From the NCBI GenBank assembly GCA_030643125.1, contig DAOWML010000083.1:1-8184 (forward strand): a stretch of DNA of 8,184 bases, in the 5' to 3' direction. The position numbers were made by a program, and so were the translations under genes. The DNA is from Bacteroidales bacterium (GTDB lineage Bacteria; Bacteroidota; Bacteroidia; Bacteroidales; UBA12077). Positions 1 through 6,897 of the stretch are shown here, piece by piece; the first letter of the stretch is position 1; every line of letters starts with the position of its first letter. Under the pieces are notes generated by a model, which was given only the letters and a program-made list of their open reading frames with translations, ran no database searches and was not told the DNA's origin.

Positions 1-460
1 AAAATGTTCCTATCGCTGCATTCATCAAAACACTGTAGTAAGCATCAAGGAAGGTAAATATCTGTGTGAAAAAAACAAGAGGTATTATATATAAAAAGTA
101 TTCGGAAAGCAGTGCAGATTTTTCAATATTGTGTTTGATAAAAATAGGATGTATTATGAAAAAAAATGCGAGGAACAAAATTATTCCCAAAATGAAATAT
201 ATTAAAGCAATAAAAAGAAATCCATTGTGATTGTTCTTGTAGTTTCTAAAATAGGCAAACTTTCGTATGGTTACTGAATTAAAGCCCAGATTCCCGATTT
301 GTACAAATACTACAGAAAAAGAAATAAGAATTTTTAACAATCCAACTTGCTCGGTTGAAAACAGGCTTGGTAATAATTTGGCGGTTATTACAAATCCCAG
401 GGCAATTCCTATGTAAGAATAGATACTCCCTTTTATTGCTTGTCGAAGTATTATTCCCAC
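1..460 (-). CDS. Polysaccharide flippase (Wzx/MATE-like), N-terminal part, truncated by the window edge
   Basis: The minus strand reads without interruption from a GTG at 460 to the left edge, giving 153 codons of a very hydrophobic protein beginning VGIILRQAIKGSIYSYIGI. This opening is typical of Bacteroidota oligosaccharide flippases of the MOP superfamily, which move lipid-linked glycan units from the inner to the outer face of the inner membrane. About four membrane segments are visible (roughly residues 12-30, 41-60, 83-103 and 120-140), matching the first part of a protein that normally has 12-14. I chose the GTG because an in-frame TAA lies a few codons upstream, the family usually starts MGI(I/V)xRQ, and a purine-rich AGAGG directly precedes it. 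The upstream methyltransferase ends only 2 nt before, so the two are very probably cotranscribed and translationally coupled. The sugar substrate cannot be told from this part. Start and frame are seen; the family call rests on remembered family features. Confidence 0.85.
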   Translation of the reverse strand, partial: MGIILRQAIKGSIYSYIGIALGFVITAKLLPSLFSTEQVGLLKILISFSVVFVQIGNLGFNSVTIRKFAYFRNYKNNHNGFLFIALIYFILGIILFLAFFFIIHPIFIKHNIEKSALLSEYFLYIIPLVFFTQIFTFLDAYYSVLMNAAIGTF

Positions 461-462
461 CT

Positions 463-1131
463 CTAATTATTGATTAATTTATTATTACTTGGCTTTATTA
501 GCGTAAAATGTAATTCATAACAAGGAATTAGTCTGCTAAAGCTATCTTCATACAAAGATTGCATATAAGTGTTTAAATTAAATAACCAGTTAAAAACATA
601 CTTTTTGATTACATTAATGATAAAAAAATGTGGTGACTTAAAAAAAAGTTTTCTGTCCTTTATAATAAACTGAATATTGCTATAGCGGGGAACCTCTCTT
701 TTATATCCAGTTTTTCCAAAAGAAAAGTAATCAAAAGAATAAAGCCCAAAAAATCTTTTGTGAGTATAATCCGAATAAAAATATGGATTTGAAAAATGTG
801 GAACTTTTAACCTGATTATCCCCTCGGGTTTCAGTGTTCTATGCATTTCCGATAAAATTAGTTCAAAGTTTTCAATATGCTCAAGGAAATGAGAAGAATG
901 AAATTCATCAATGCATTGGTCAGATAAGAATGCTAAACCTTCTTCTAAATTTGTTACGTAATCCACTCCGTCTAAAGGTGAAATATCAATACCAATAGAT
1001 TCCTTTGTTTTATTTGGTCCACACCCTAGGTCAATGATAACTTTCTCTGTTTTTTGGATTAATTCTAATAATTCTTTCGTGTTTAATACCATAATGAGCT
1101 TAAAAATTATAATTAGTAGAAGTTTTATCAT
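463..1131 (-). CDS. Class I SAM-dependent methyltransferase of a surface-polysaccharide cluster
   Basis: The protein has about 222 residues from the ATG at 1131. Motif I is DLGCGPN (about residues 34-40), followed by the ribose-binding acidic stretch GIDISP, the motif-IV-like SSHFLEHIEN (about 79-88) and the post-IV segment LKPEGIIRLKVPHF. This is the order of a Rossmann-fold class I methyltransferase that takes the methyl group from S-adenosylmethionine. Small proteins of this type with the PHFSNPYFYSDYTHKRFFG stretch are common in O-antigen and capsule clusters, where they may methylate a sugar; the true acceptor is unknown. The stop codon lies 2 nt before the flippase start, indicating one operon. 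The frame stays open up to 1221, but that extension runs antisense through a transposase relic and I exclude it. An alternative start is the ATG at 1092 (209 residues); neither start has a clear Shine-Dalgarno sequence. Domain call firm, start uncertain. Confidence 0.82.
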   Translation of the reverse strand: MIKLLLIIIFKLIMVLNTKELLELIQKTEKVIIDLGCGPNKTKESIGIDISPLDGVDYVTNLEEGLAFLSDQCIDEFHSSHFLEHIENFELILSEMHRTLKPEGIIRLKVPHFSNPYFYSDYTHKRFFGLYSFDYFSFGKTGYKREVPRYSNIQFIIKDRKLFFKSPHFFIINVIKKYVFNWLFNLNTYMQSLYEDSFSRLIPCYELHFTLIKPSNNKLINN

Positions 1132-1179
1132 AATTGTCCGAAAAAATAATATAGGAAAAAAGTCCAAAAACTCCAATTT

Positions 1180-1494
1180 TTGAAGTGCAAACAAAAAAAT
1201 ATGAACTTTATTCCGCAGCATAAAAATACGAAAAAATCTAACTCGCCATTATTGAAACAGATAATTGATTTTATTCCAAAACATGTTTTCTATGGTGCTA
1301 TTCATAAATTCCAATCAGATAAAGGTTGTTCAAAATACAAGACATATTATCAGTTTGTTTCTTTAATTACGAACAACCTTAAATGGTCGGCAGCTAAAAT
1401 TCCAACATTTTTTAAGCACAGATGGCAAATAGAAACATTTTTTAAACTCATAAAGCATGATTCTTTCAAAACTTTTGCAATTCAAAAATACTAA
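1180..1494 (+). pseudogene. IS4-family transposase relic with a large in-frame internal deletion
   Basis: The open frame gives 104 residues; the likely original start is the ATG at 1201. Residues about 22-60 (PLLKQIIDFIPKHVF and the following stretch) resemble the DUF4372-type N-terminal domain of IS4-like transposases. The text then jumps directly to ITNNLKWSAAKIPTFFKHR, which resembles the part of the DDE domain just before the catalytic glutamate. The Y-(2)-R-(3)-E-(6)-K signature is still readable as F78-R81-E85-K92, with Tyr replaced by Phe. Both catalytic aspartates and roughly 250-300 residues of an expected 370-400 are missing, and the C-terminus ends early after TFAIQKY. The join near 1357-1369 keeps the frame. 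The protein cannot transpose by itself. It lies between oppositely oriented gene groups and its ends are not clear, so I cannot delimit the original element. Family assignment is from motif memory, not from an alignment. Confidence 0.72.
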
Positions 1495-1599
1495 GAAAAA
1501 TGAATGTATTAACTCAAATAGAATAATTTTAAGAATTACAATATTTATGTTATTTTTAGAGTTTAACTTTAATATACAAATTGTAAAGATTAATATGCT
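1495..1599. other. Gene-free gap with a possible weak promoter for the YfhO-family gene
   Basis: This 105-nt stretch is very AT-rich and has no convincing open frame. The sequence TAACTTTA at 1564-1571 matches seven of eight positions of the Bacteroidota -7 element TAnnTTTG and would place a transcription start about 20-25 nt ahead of the ATG at 1600. I cannot see a good -33 TTTG element at the right distance, so the promoter idea stays weak. The gap may also contain decayed right-end sequence of the neighbouring transposase relic, but no terminal repeat is recognisable. Confidence 0.3.
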
Positions 1600-4053
1600 A
1601 TGAATAAGCAATTTATACAAAAAGCGATACCTCACTTAACAGCAATTATTATTTTCTTAATAATTAGTGCAATTTACTTTTCTCCGCAATTAAAGGGGGA
1701 TAAACTTCACCAAAGTGATCAACTGCAATTTCAGGGAATGAGTAAAGAAATTAAAGATTTTCGTGAACAAACAGGTGAGGAAACTTTATGGACAAACAGC
1801 ATGTTTGGTGGCATGCCTGCTTATCAAATTTCAATCAAAGATTCCAATATAATTAAGACGTTAAAAAGTTCAATTCTTAAGATAATCCCAAGACCAATTG
1901 GATATATGTTTTTCCTTATGATCGGTTTTTATATTATGCTTTTATGTTTTAATGTTAATCCGTGGTTGGCTATAATTGGTAGTATTGCATTTGGATTGTC
2001 GTCGTTAAATATTCTTTATCTTGGTGCAGGACATAATGCAAAGGTTCATGCAATATCATTTATTCCACCAATTATTGGAAGTATTTTTTATGCATACAGG
2101 AAAAATTTTGTAATTGGTGCTGCCTTATTAAGTCTTTTTGTGTGCTTGCATTTATCTGCAAATCACTTTCAAATGACCTACTATTTATTGTATTTAATTT
2201 TTGCGATTGTAGTTGTAGAATTATATAGCTATATAAAAAATGGTTTATTGCCAAAGTTCGTTAAAATTTCTTCAGTTTTATTGATTGCCGGAATATTAGG
2301 TGCATTACCAATTTTTTCAAATTTACTTCTTACATACGAATACAGTAAATATACTACACGTGGCGATTCTGAACTTACTATTTCTGCTGAAGAAAGCACA
2401 ACAAAAGAAGTGAAAAATGATGCTTTAGATAGTGGTTACATTAAACAGTATAGCCTTGGTTATGGCGAAATTTGGTCTTTGGTAATTCCCGATGTAAAAG
2501 GTGGCAAAATGAATTATTTAGGTAATAATGAAGAGATTATGAATAATGTTAGTCCAAACTATAAGAATACAGTTGCTCAGCAGTCATCTTATTGGGGTGA
2601 GCAATTATCTTCGGGTGGTGCATTTTATTTCGGAGCAAGTATCTTTTTATTGTTTGTACTTGGTATGTTTCTCGTAAAAGATAAAATTAAATGGGCATTA
2701 TTTGCTGTTTCTTTGTTAGCCATTATATTATCATGGAAATATGGCAGTTTAGTTGATTGGTTCATAGAGCATGTGCCTCTTTATGATAAGTTTCGGGATA
2801 CTAAAATGATGTTAATCCTTGTCCAGCTATCATTTCCTCTTCTTGGATTTTTATTCTTAAACAAGCTTTTGAAAAATGAAATTAATAAAAAACAATTCAT
2901 ATATATTTCATTAAGTGTAACCGGAATTCTTTTGCTTTTTTATATTATGCCTTCTGTTTGGTTTAGTTTTTTCAATAATGCCGAGCTGGTACAATTTGAT
3001 AAGCTATTAGAAAACTATAAAAACAATTCTAATGCTTTAATGCAGATAAGAGATTTGAAAGATGAAATTGTAAATGCCAGAATAGGAATCTTTAAAAAAG
3101 ATTGTCTTAGAAGTTTGTTTTTTGTTTCTGCTACAGCTTTTATTATTTATCTTTTTATTATAAAAAAAATTAAGGTAAATGCATTTCTAATAATTTTGGG
3201 AGTCTTAATCTTAATAGATCTTTGGGGAGTGGATAAACGATATTTAAACGATGACAACTTTGTAAGTAAACGACAAGCACGTGAGCCTTTTCAAATGACA
3301 CAGGCAGATAAATATATTCTTCAGGATAAAGATCCTAATTTCAGGGTATATAACTTGACCCTTAATGCATTTAGTGATGCAAGCACATCGTACTTTCACA
3401 AGTCGATAGGAGGTTATCATGGAGCGAAATTAAAACGCTACCAGGAATTAATTGAGTATCAGATTGCGAAAAACAATATGGATGTCCTGAATATGCTTAA
3501 CACAAAATATTTCATAGTTCCTGATAATAACCGACAGCCGGTTGCCCAGTATAATCCGGAATATTTAGGTAATGCATGGTTTGTTGAGGATTATATAATT
3601 GTGCCGGATGCAGATACTGAAATTAAAACTTTAAGTGAGTTTGCTCCTTCTCGTGAAGCTATTATTGATGCTCGATTTGAAAATTTTGTTCAGGGTAAAA
3701 TTTTTACAAAGGATACCATATCTTTCATTAAACTTGATTCGTATAAACCGAATCATTTGGTTTATTCTGCTAACTGTAATGAGGAAGAGTTGGTAGTTTT
3801 TTCAGAGATTTATTATCCTAAAGGCTGGAATGCATTTATTGATGGACAACATACTGATCATTTCAGGGTAAATTATGTTTTAAGAGCTATGGTTATTCCC
3901 GAGGGGAATCATATAATAGAGTTCAAGTTTGAACCAAAATCATATTATTTAGGGAATAAAGTTTCTTTAGTGAGTTCAATAATATTACTTATATTTTTGG
4001 CTCTTGTTTTTGGACGTGAGGCATTAGTTATGTACAAAAAGAATAATGAATAA
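1600..4053 (+). CDS. YfhO-family polytopic membrane protein (probable GT-C type glycosyltransferase)
   Basis: This is an intact 817-residue membrane protein, a usual length for YfhO-family proteins in Bacteroidota. One segment lies at the N-terminus (about 11-28), then a loop containing the acidic HQSDQLQFQGM stretch and NSMFGGMPAYQI, then clusters of helices at about 98-243, 341-453 and 502-543. A long exported domain (about 545-780) and one last helix (about 783-804) complete about 14 segments. Family hallmarks are the LGAGHNAKVHA stretch (about 141-151), the loop SLGYGEIWSLVIPDVKGG (about 285-302) and the C-terminal FSEIYYPKGWNAFIDG (about 734-749). Characterised Gram-positive relatives take part in glycosylating teichoic acids, so an envelope glycosyltransferase using a lipid-linked sugar is the best inference; the substrate here is unknown. 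It ends 76 nt before ftsX, which has its own promoter, so it is probably a separate unit. No frameshift or missing segment is evident. Confidence 0.85.
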   Translation: MNKQFIQKAIPHLTAIIIFLIISAIYFSPQLKGDKLHQSDQLQFQGMSKEIKDFREQTGEETLWTNSMFGGMPAYQISIKDSNIIKTLKSSILKIIPRPIGYMFFLMIGFYIMLLCFNVNPWLAIIGSIAFGLSSLNILYLGAGHNAKVHAISFIPPIIGSIFYAYRKNFVIGAALLSLFVCLHLSANHFQMTYYLLYLIFAIVVVELYSYIKNGLLPKFVKISSVLLIAGILGALPIFSNLLLTYEYSKYTTRGDSELTISAEESTTKEVKNDALDSGYIKQYSLGYGEIWSLVIPDVKGGKMNYLGNNEEIMNNVSPNYKNTVAQQSSYWGEQLSSGGAFYFGASIFLLFVLGMFLVKDKIKWALFAVSLLAIILSWKYGSLVDWFIEHVPLYDKFRDTKMMLILVQLSFPLLGFLFLNKLLKNEINKKQFIYISLSVTGILLLFYIMPSVWFSFFNNAELVQFDKLLENYKNNSNALMQIRDLKDEIVNARIGIFKKDCLRSLFFVSATAFIIYLFIIKKIKVNAFLIILGVLILIDLWGVDKRYLNDDNFVSKRQAREPFQMTQADKYILQDKDPNFRVYNLTLNAFSDASTSYFHKSIGGYHGAKLKRYQELIEYQIAKNNMDVLNMLNTKYFIVPDNNRQPVAQYNPEYLGNAWFVEDYIIVPDADTEIKTLSEFAPSREAIIDARFENFVQGKIFTKDTISFIKLDSYKPNHLVYSANCNEEELVVFSEIYYPKGWNAFIDGQHTDHFRVNYVLRAMVIPEGNHIIEFKFEPKSYYLGNKVSLVSSIILLIFLALVFGREALVMYKKNNE

Positions 4054-4075
4054 ATTGTATCGTTATTGAGATTAG

Positions 4076-4109
4076 TTTATTAAGAGACAATTATTTATTT
4101 GTATCTTTG
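4076..4109 (+). promoter_or_regulatory. Bacteroidota-type promoter of the ftsX-queA operon
   Basis: TATCTTTG at 4102-4109 is a perfect match to the Bacteroidota -7 consensus TAnnTTTG. TTTA at 4076-4079 is a possible -33 element with a 22-nt spacer, slightly long and one base off TTTG. Transcription would start near 4115, giving a 5' leader of about 15 nt before the ATG at 4130. There is no Shine-Dalgarno sequence, which is usual in this phylum. No equally good promoter is visible between the next four genes. Confidence 0.75.
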
Positions 4110-4129
4110 CACGATTATTTTAAACCCTT

Positions 4130-5008
4130 ATGAGTAAGAAAGAAGCAAACATAACCAGACGCAGACTAAGGAGTTCTTATATAACATCCATAATTAGCAT
4201 TTCTTTGGTTTTGTTTATGTTAGGAATGTTGGGTTTGTTGGTTTTAAATGCAAAGCGTTTGTCCGATTATGTAAAAGAGAATATTGGTTTTTCAGTAATC
4301 TTAAAAGAAAATATAAAGGAAGTTGACATAATCTTATTACAGAAAAGCCTTGATGCTTCCGAATATGTTAAATCAACGAAATATATTACAAAAGAAGAAG
4401 CGGCCGAGGAACTTAAACAGGATTTGGGAGAAGATTTTATTGAGTTTTTAGGGTTTAATCCCTTATTAGCTTCTATTGAAGTTCATTTATATGCAAACTA
4501 TGCAAATACAGATAGTATTAAATTAATTGAAAAAGATTTTCAACAATACGAGCAAATAAAAGAAGTTTTTTACCAAAAATCATTGGTTACTTTAGTTAAT
4601 GAAAATATTCGAAAAATAAGTCTGATTATTTTAGTTTTTAGTGGATTGTTATCATTAGTTGCAATTACATTAATTAACAGCACAATTCGATTGTCAGTTT
4701 ATTCAAAACGATTTATTATTAACACAATGCAATTGGTTGGAGCTACCCGCGGGTTTATTCGCAAGCCATTTTTGTATCGAAGTGCCGGAAATGGAATATT
4801 TGCTGCTGTATTGGCAATGGGATTTTTAGCAGGAATATTATATGCTGCTCAACAAGAATTCAGCGATATTATTAGTTTTAAAGATATCGAAATTATAGGA
4901 ATACTTTTTCTTAGTGTTCTTGTGTTTGGTGTTGTAATTAACTGGATATCTACATTTCTTGCAGTATCTAAGTATCTAAGAATGAAAGTTGATAAATTAT
5001 ATTATTAA
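4130..5008 (+). CDS. ftsX: Cell division protein FtsX (permease-like subunit)
   Basis: This 292-residue protein has the FtsX layout: a short basic cytoplasmic N-terminus (KKEANITRRRLR), a first membrane helix at about 18-40, a periplasmic domain at about 45-160, then three helices at about 162-186, 220-242 and 254-280. The segment between helices 2 and 3 carries INSTIRLSVYSKRFIINTMQLVGATRGFI (split over residues about 182-210), a stretch characteristic of FtsX. FtsX pairs with the ATPase FtsE, which is not in this window; in studied bacteria the complex activates septal peptidoglycan hydrolases through the periplasmic loop. The gene directly follows a strong Bacteroidota promoter and leads an operon with DUF3098, uppP, truB and queA. 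The ATG start is supported by the promoter distance and by the family-like basic N-terminus. Identity is secure; which hydrolase it controls here is unknown. Confidence 0.93.
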   Translation: MSKKEANITRRRLRSSYITSIISISLVLFMLGMLGLLVLNAKRLSDYVKENIGFSVILKENIKEVDIILLQKSLDASEYVKSTKYITKEEAAEELKQDLGEDFIEFLGFNPLLASIEVHLYANYANTDSIKLIEKDFQQYEQIKEVFYQKSLVTLVNENIRKISLIILVFSGLLSLVAITLINSTIRLSVYSKRFIINTMQLVGATRGFIRKPFLYRSAGNGIFAAVLAMGFLAGILYAAQQEFSDIISFKDIEIIGILFLSVLVFGVVINWISTFLAVSKYLRMKVDKLYY

Positions 5009-5024
5009 TTAAAATATTGATCAA

Positions 5025-5288
5025 ATGTCAAAGAAAAATAAACCGGAAGAAAAGATAGTAGAATTTGCTCTTGGAAGAGAAAATTATATTCTTTTAATTA
5101 TTGGTTTTGCCATTATTATATTTGGTTTCATTCTTATGATTGGTGGGAAAGCAGAAAACCCAAATGAATTCAATGAGGAAATTTTTAGCTTCAGGCGTAT
5201 TACTCTAGCTCCGATTATTGTACTTTTTGGCTTTATTTTTGAGATTTATGCCATAATGAAAAAGCCTAAAGAAATCGAAGAAAAATAA
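5025..5288 (+). CDS. DUF3098 small inner-membrane protein
   Basis: The 87-residue protein has a charged N-terminus (KKNKPEEK), a conserved-looking GRENYILL stretch at about 17-24, a first membrane helix at about 22-41, a short loop with NPNEFNEEIFSFRRITLAP (about 45-63), a second helix at about 61-79 and a charged tail. This pattern, especially FGRENY-like and IFSFRRITLAP, is that of DUF3098, a family of unknown function in Bacteroidota that is typically encoded right after ftsX. It begins 16 nt after ftsX and ends 16 nt before uppP, so it is certainly in the same transcript. Helix positions predict both ends in the cytoplasm and a short exposed loop, or the reverse. A role with FtsX or UppP is suggested only by position. 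Family call is firm, function open. Confidence 0.9.
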   Translation: MSKKNKPEEKIVEFALGRENYILLIIGFAIIIFGFILMIGGKAENPNEFNEEIFSFRRITLAPIIVLFGFIFEIYAIMKKPKEIEEK

Positions 5289-5304
5289 ATTTTAATTTCA
5301 TTTT

Positions 5305-6093
5305 ATGAATTGGTTGGAAGCATTAATCCTTGGGTTAGTTCAAGGATTAACAGAATTTTTGCCTGTTAGTAGTAGTGGGCATTTAGAGATAACTAAAGTA
5401 ATATTTGGTGACAATTCTGCACCTGAAGAAAGTATGCTAATGACCGTAGTTTTACACGCAGCAACTGCTTTAAGTACTATTGTTATTTTTCGTAAAGATA
5501 TTGCAGAAATTTTCAAAGGACTTTTTCAATTTAGATGGAACGATGAATTTATTTTTTCGTTAAAGATTGTTGCATCCATGATACCTGCTGTATTTGTTGG
5601 TGTTCTACTAGAATCGGAAATTGAACAATTGTTTGACAAACAAATTGTTTTGGTTGGTACTATGCTAATTGTAACAGCTATCCTTCTCTATTTTGCCGAT
5701 AAGGCTAAAAATACTACCAAAAACGTTGGCTATGGGCATGCAATAATAATTGGGATTGCTCAAGCTATAGCCATTTTACCTGGTGTTTCACGATCTGGAG
5801 CAACTATCTCTACTTCGGTATTATTAGGTATTGATAGAGCTAAAGCTGCTCGTTTTTCTTTTTTGATGGTAGTTCCTCTAATACTTGGAAAAATGGCTAA
5901 AGACATATTAAGTGGAGAAATAATGTCAAGCTCTATAGATATAGCTCCACTATCAATTGGATTTGCAGCTTCTTTTCTTACAGGACTCCTTGCGTGTACA
6001 TGGATGATACAAATAGTTAAAAGAAGTAAGCTAACTTATTTTGCAGCATACTGTTTTATTGTTGGTATAGTAGCAATAATCTTTTCATTTTAA
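5305..6093 (+). CDS. uppP: Undecaprenyl-diphosphatase UppP (BacA)
   Basis: UppP removes one phosphate from undecaprenyl diphosphate, returning the lipid carrier used for peptidoglycan and O-antigen/capsule units; its active site faces the periplasm. The 262-residue length is normal. The family's first motif is seen as Q13-x3-E17 followed by FLPVSSSGH with H26; the second motif PGVSRSG lies at 159-165 with the essential Arg at 163. The remaining sequence is almost wholly hydrophobic, matching the re-entrant, multi-helix BacA fold. The first acidic position is Gln rather than Glu, a variation that the family motif (E/Q)xxxE allows. It starts at an ATG 16 nt after the DUF3098 gene and ends 14 nt before truB. 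Location next to ftsX and not far from polysaccharide and YfhO genes fits an envelope-building neighbourhood. Unrelated PAP2-type enzymes can do the same reaction, but the motifs here are clearly BacA-type. Confidence 0.95.
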   Translation: MNWLEALILGLVQGLTEFLPVSSSGHLEITKVIFGDNSAPEESMLMTVVLHAATALSTIVIFRKDIAEIFKGLFQFRWNDEFIFSLKIVASMIPAVFVGVLLESEIEQLFDKQIVLVGTMLIVTAILLYFADKAKNTTKNVGYGHAIIIGIAQAIAILPGVSRSGATISTSVLLGIDRAKAARFSFLMVVPLILGKMAKDILSGEIMSSSIDIAPLSIGFAASFLTGLLACTWMIQIVKRSKLTYFAAYCFIVGIVAIIFSF

Positions 6094-6107
6094 GAATTTA
6101 ATTTATT

Positions 6108-6833
6108 GTGAAATTAGATATAAATAGCGTTGAAGATTTTCAGTCAGGGGTAATTATTCCAATAAATAAACCTTATGAATGGACATCTTTTGATGTTGTA
6201 AAAAAAATTAAAAATCAAATTTGGAAAAAGTTGCGCGATACTGTTGATATTAAGATGAAAAATTTTAAAGTAGGACATGCAGGGACTCTTGATCCATTAG
6301 CGGAAGGTTTAGTGCTTATTTGTACAGGAAAGGCTACGAAAAAGGTAAATCAGTTAATGGCCGATGAGAAAGAATATATAGCCACAATTGAACTTGGGAA
6401 AACAACTCCTTCATATGATCTTGAAACAGATTACGACAATACATTTCCAACAGATCATATAAACGAAGATTTAGTAAAAAATGCATTAAAATCTTTTATT
6501 GGTGAACAAGATCAGATTCCTCCTGTTTATTCTGCTAAGAATATCAACGGAAAAAGAGCATATGAGTATGCTCGTAAAGGTGAAGAAGTAGAATTAAAAG
6601 CAAATAAAATCACTATATATGAAGTTGAGTTGTTAAACTATCAAATGCCTTTAATTACAATAAAAATTGTATGCAGTAAGGGAACATATATTCGCTCTTT
6701 AGCATATGATATTGGAAAAAAAATAAATAGTGGAGGACATTTAGTAAAATTAATCAGAACACGTATAGGAAGCTATAAGCTGGATTCCTCTTTAACTATA
6801 GAAGAATTAGAAAATATTTTATCAAATTTGTAA
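6108..6833 (+). CDS. truB: tRNA pseudouridine(55) synthase TruB
   Basis: TruB converts U55 in the T-loop of tRNAs to pseudouridine. The 241-residue protein shows the N-terminal INKPYEWTSFDVV (about 19-31), the catalytic motif GHAGTLDPLAEG at 56-67 with the nucleophile Asp62, the KEYIA segment with the base-stacking Tyr90, IPPVYSAKNINGKRAYEYAR split over about 137-156, and KGTYIRSLAYDIG at 191-203 with Arg196. It is shorter than the E. coli enzyme (314 residues) and has no room for a full C-terminal PUA domain, which is usual for Bacteroidota TruB. The start is a GTG 14 nt after the uppP stop; no in-frame ATG lies ahead of the conserved INKP motif, and the residues before it suit a normal leader. 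The C-terminus ends soon after RTRIGSYKLDSSLTIEEL, as in relatives. Assignment is secure. Confidence 0.95.
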   Translation: MKLDINSVEDFQSGVIIPINKPYEWTSFDVVKKIKNQIWKKLRDTVDIKMKNFKVGHAGTLDPLAEGLVLICTGKATKKVNQLMADEKEYIATIELGKTTPSYDLETDYDNTFPTDHINEDLVKNALKSFIGEQDQIPPVYSAKNINGKRAYEYARKGEEVELKANKITIYEVELLNYQMPLITIKIVCSKGTYIRSLAYDIGKKINSGGHLVKLIRTRIGSYKLDSSLTIEELENILSNL

Positions 6834-6897
6834 CCAATTCGACATTGCCACGTATAAGCAGGTCGTTCATGTATAACCATATAAATAGTTTAAATTA
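6834..6897. other. Unusual 64-nt spacer between truB and queA with a short direct repeat
   Basis: This gap is about four times longer than the other gaps in the operon, and its centre is richer in G and C than its surroundings. CACGTATAA (6849-6857) and CATGTATAA (6868-6876) form a direct repeat of nine bases with one mismatch, with a period of 19 nt. CGAC (6840-6843) and GTCG (6862-6865) could pair, but the stem is only four base pairs, so I do not call a structure. There is no clear Bacteroidota promoter for queA here. It may be a regulatory site, a processing site, or a decayed insertion. Confidence 0.3.

Noticed and set aside
1141..1559. Possible terminal inverted repeats of the IS (AAAAAATAATATA near 1141-1153 against the complement of TATGTTATTTTTA near 1547-1559)
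   Set aside because: The match is imperfect and almost pure A/T, so it is expected by chance here; no target-site duplication is visible to support it.
1495..1560. Frameshifted continuation of the transposase after its stop at 1492-1494
   Set aside because: Another frame reads NECINSNRII, faintly like the usual ENAV...QIW stretch of IS4 C-termini, but the similarity is too weak to call.
1363..1635. 90-codon open frame on the minus strand
   Set aside because: It runs antisense through the transposase relic and the start of the YfhO-family gene, has a low-complexity hydrophobic product typical of AT-rich antisense frames, and shows no family features.
2072..2254. 60-codon open frame on the minus strand inside the YfhO-family gene
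   Set aside because: It is fully contained in a clearly real gene on the other strand and its product has no recognisable feature.
6840..6865. Hairpin in the truB-queA spacer (CGAC/GTCG)
   Set aside because: The stem has only four base pairs with an 18-nt loop and no extension, so a structure or riboswitch call is not supported.
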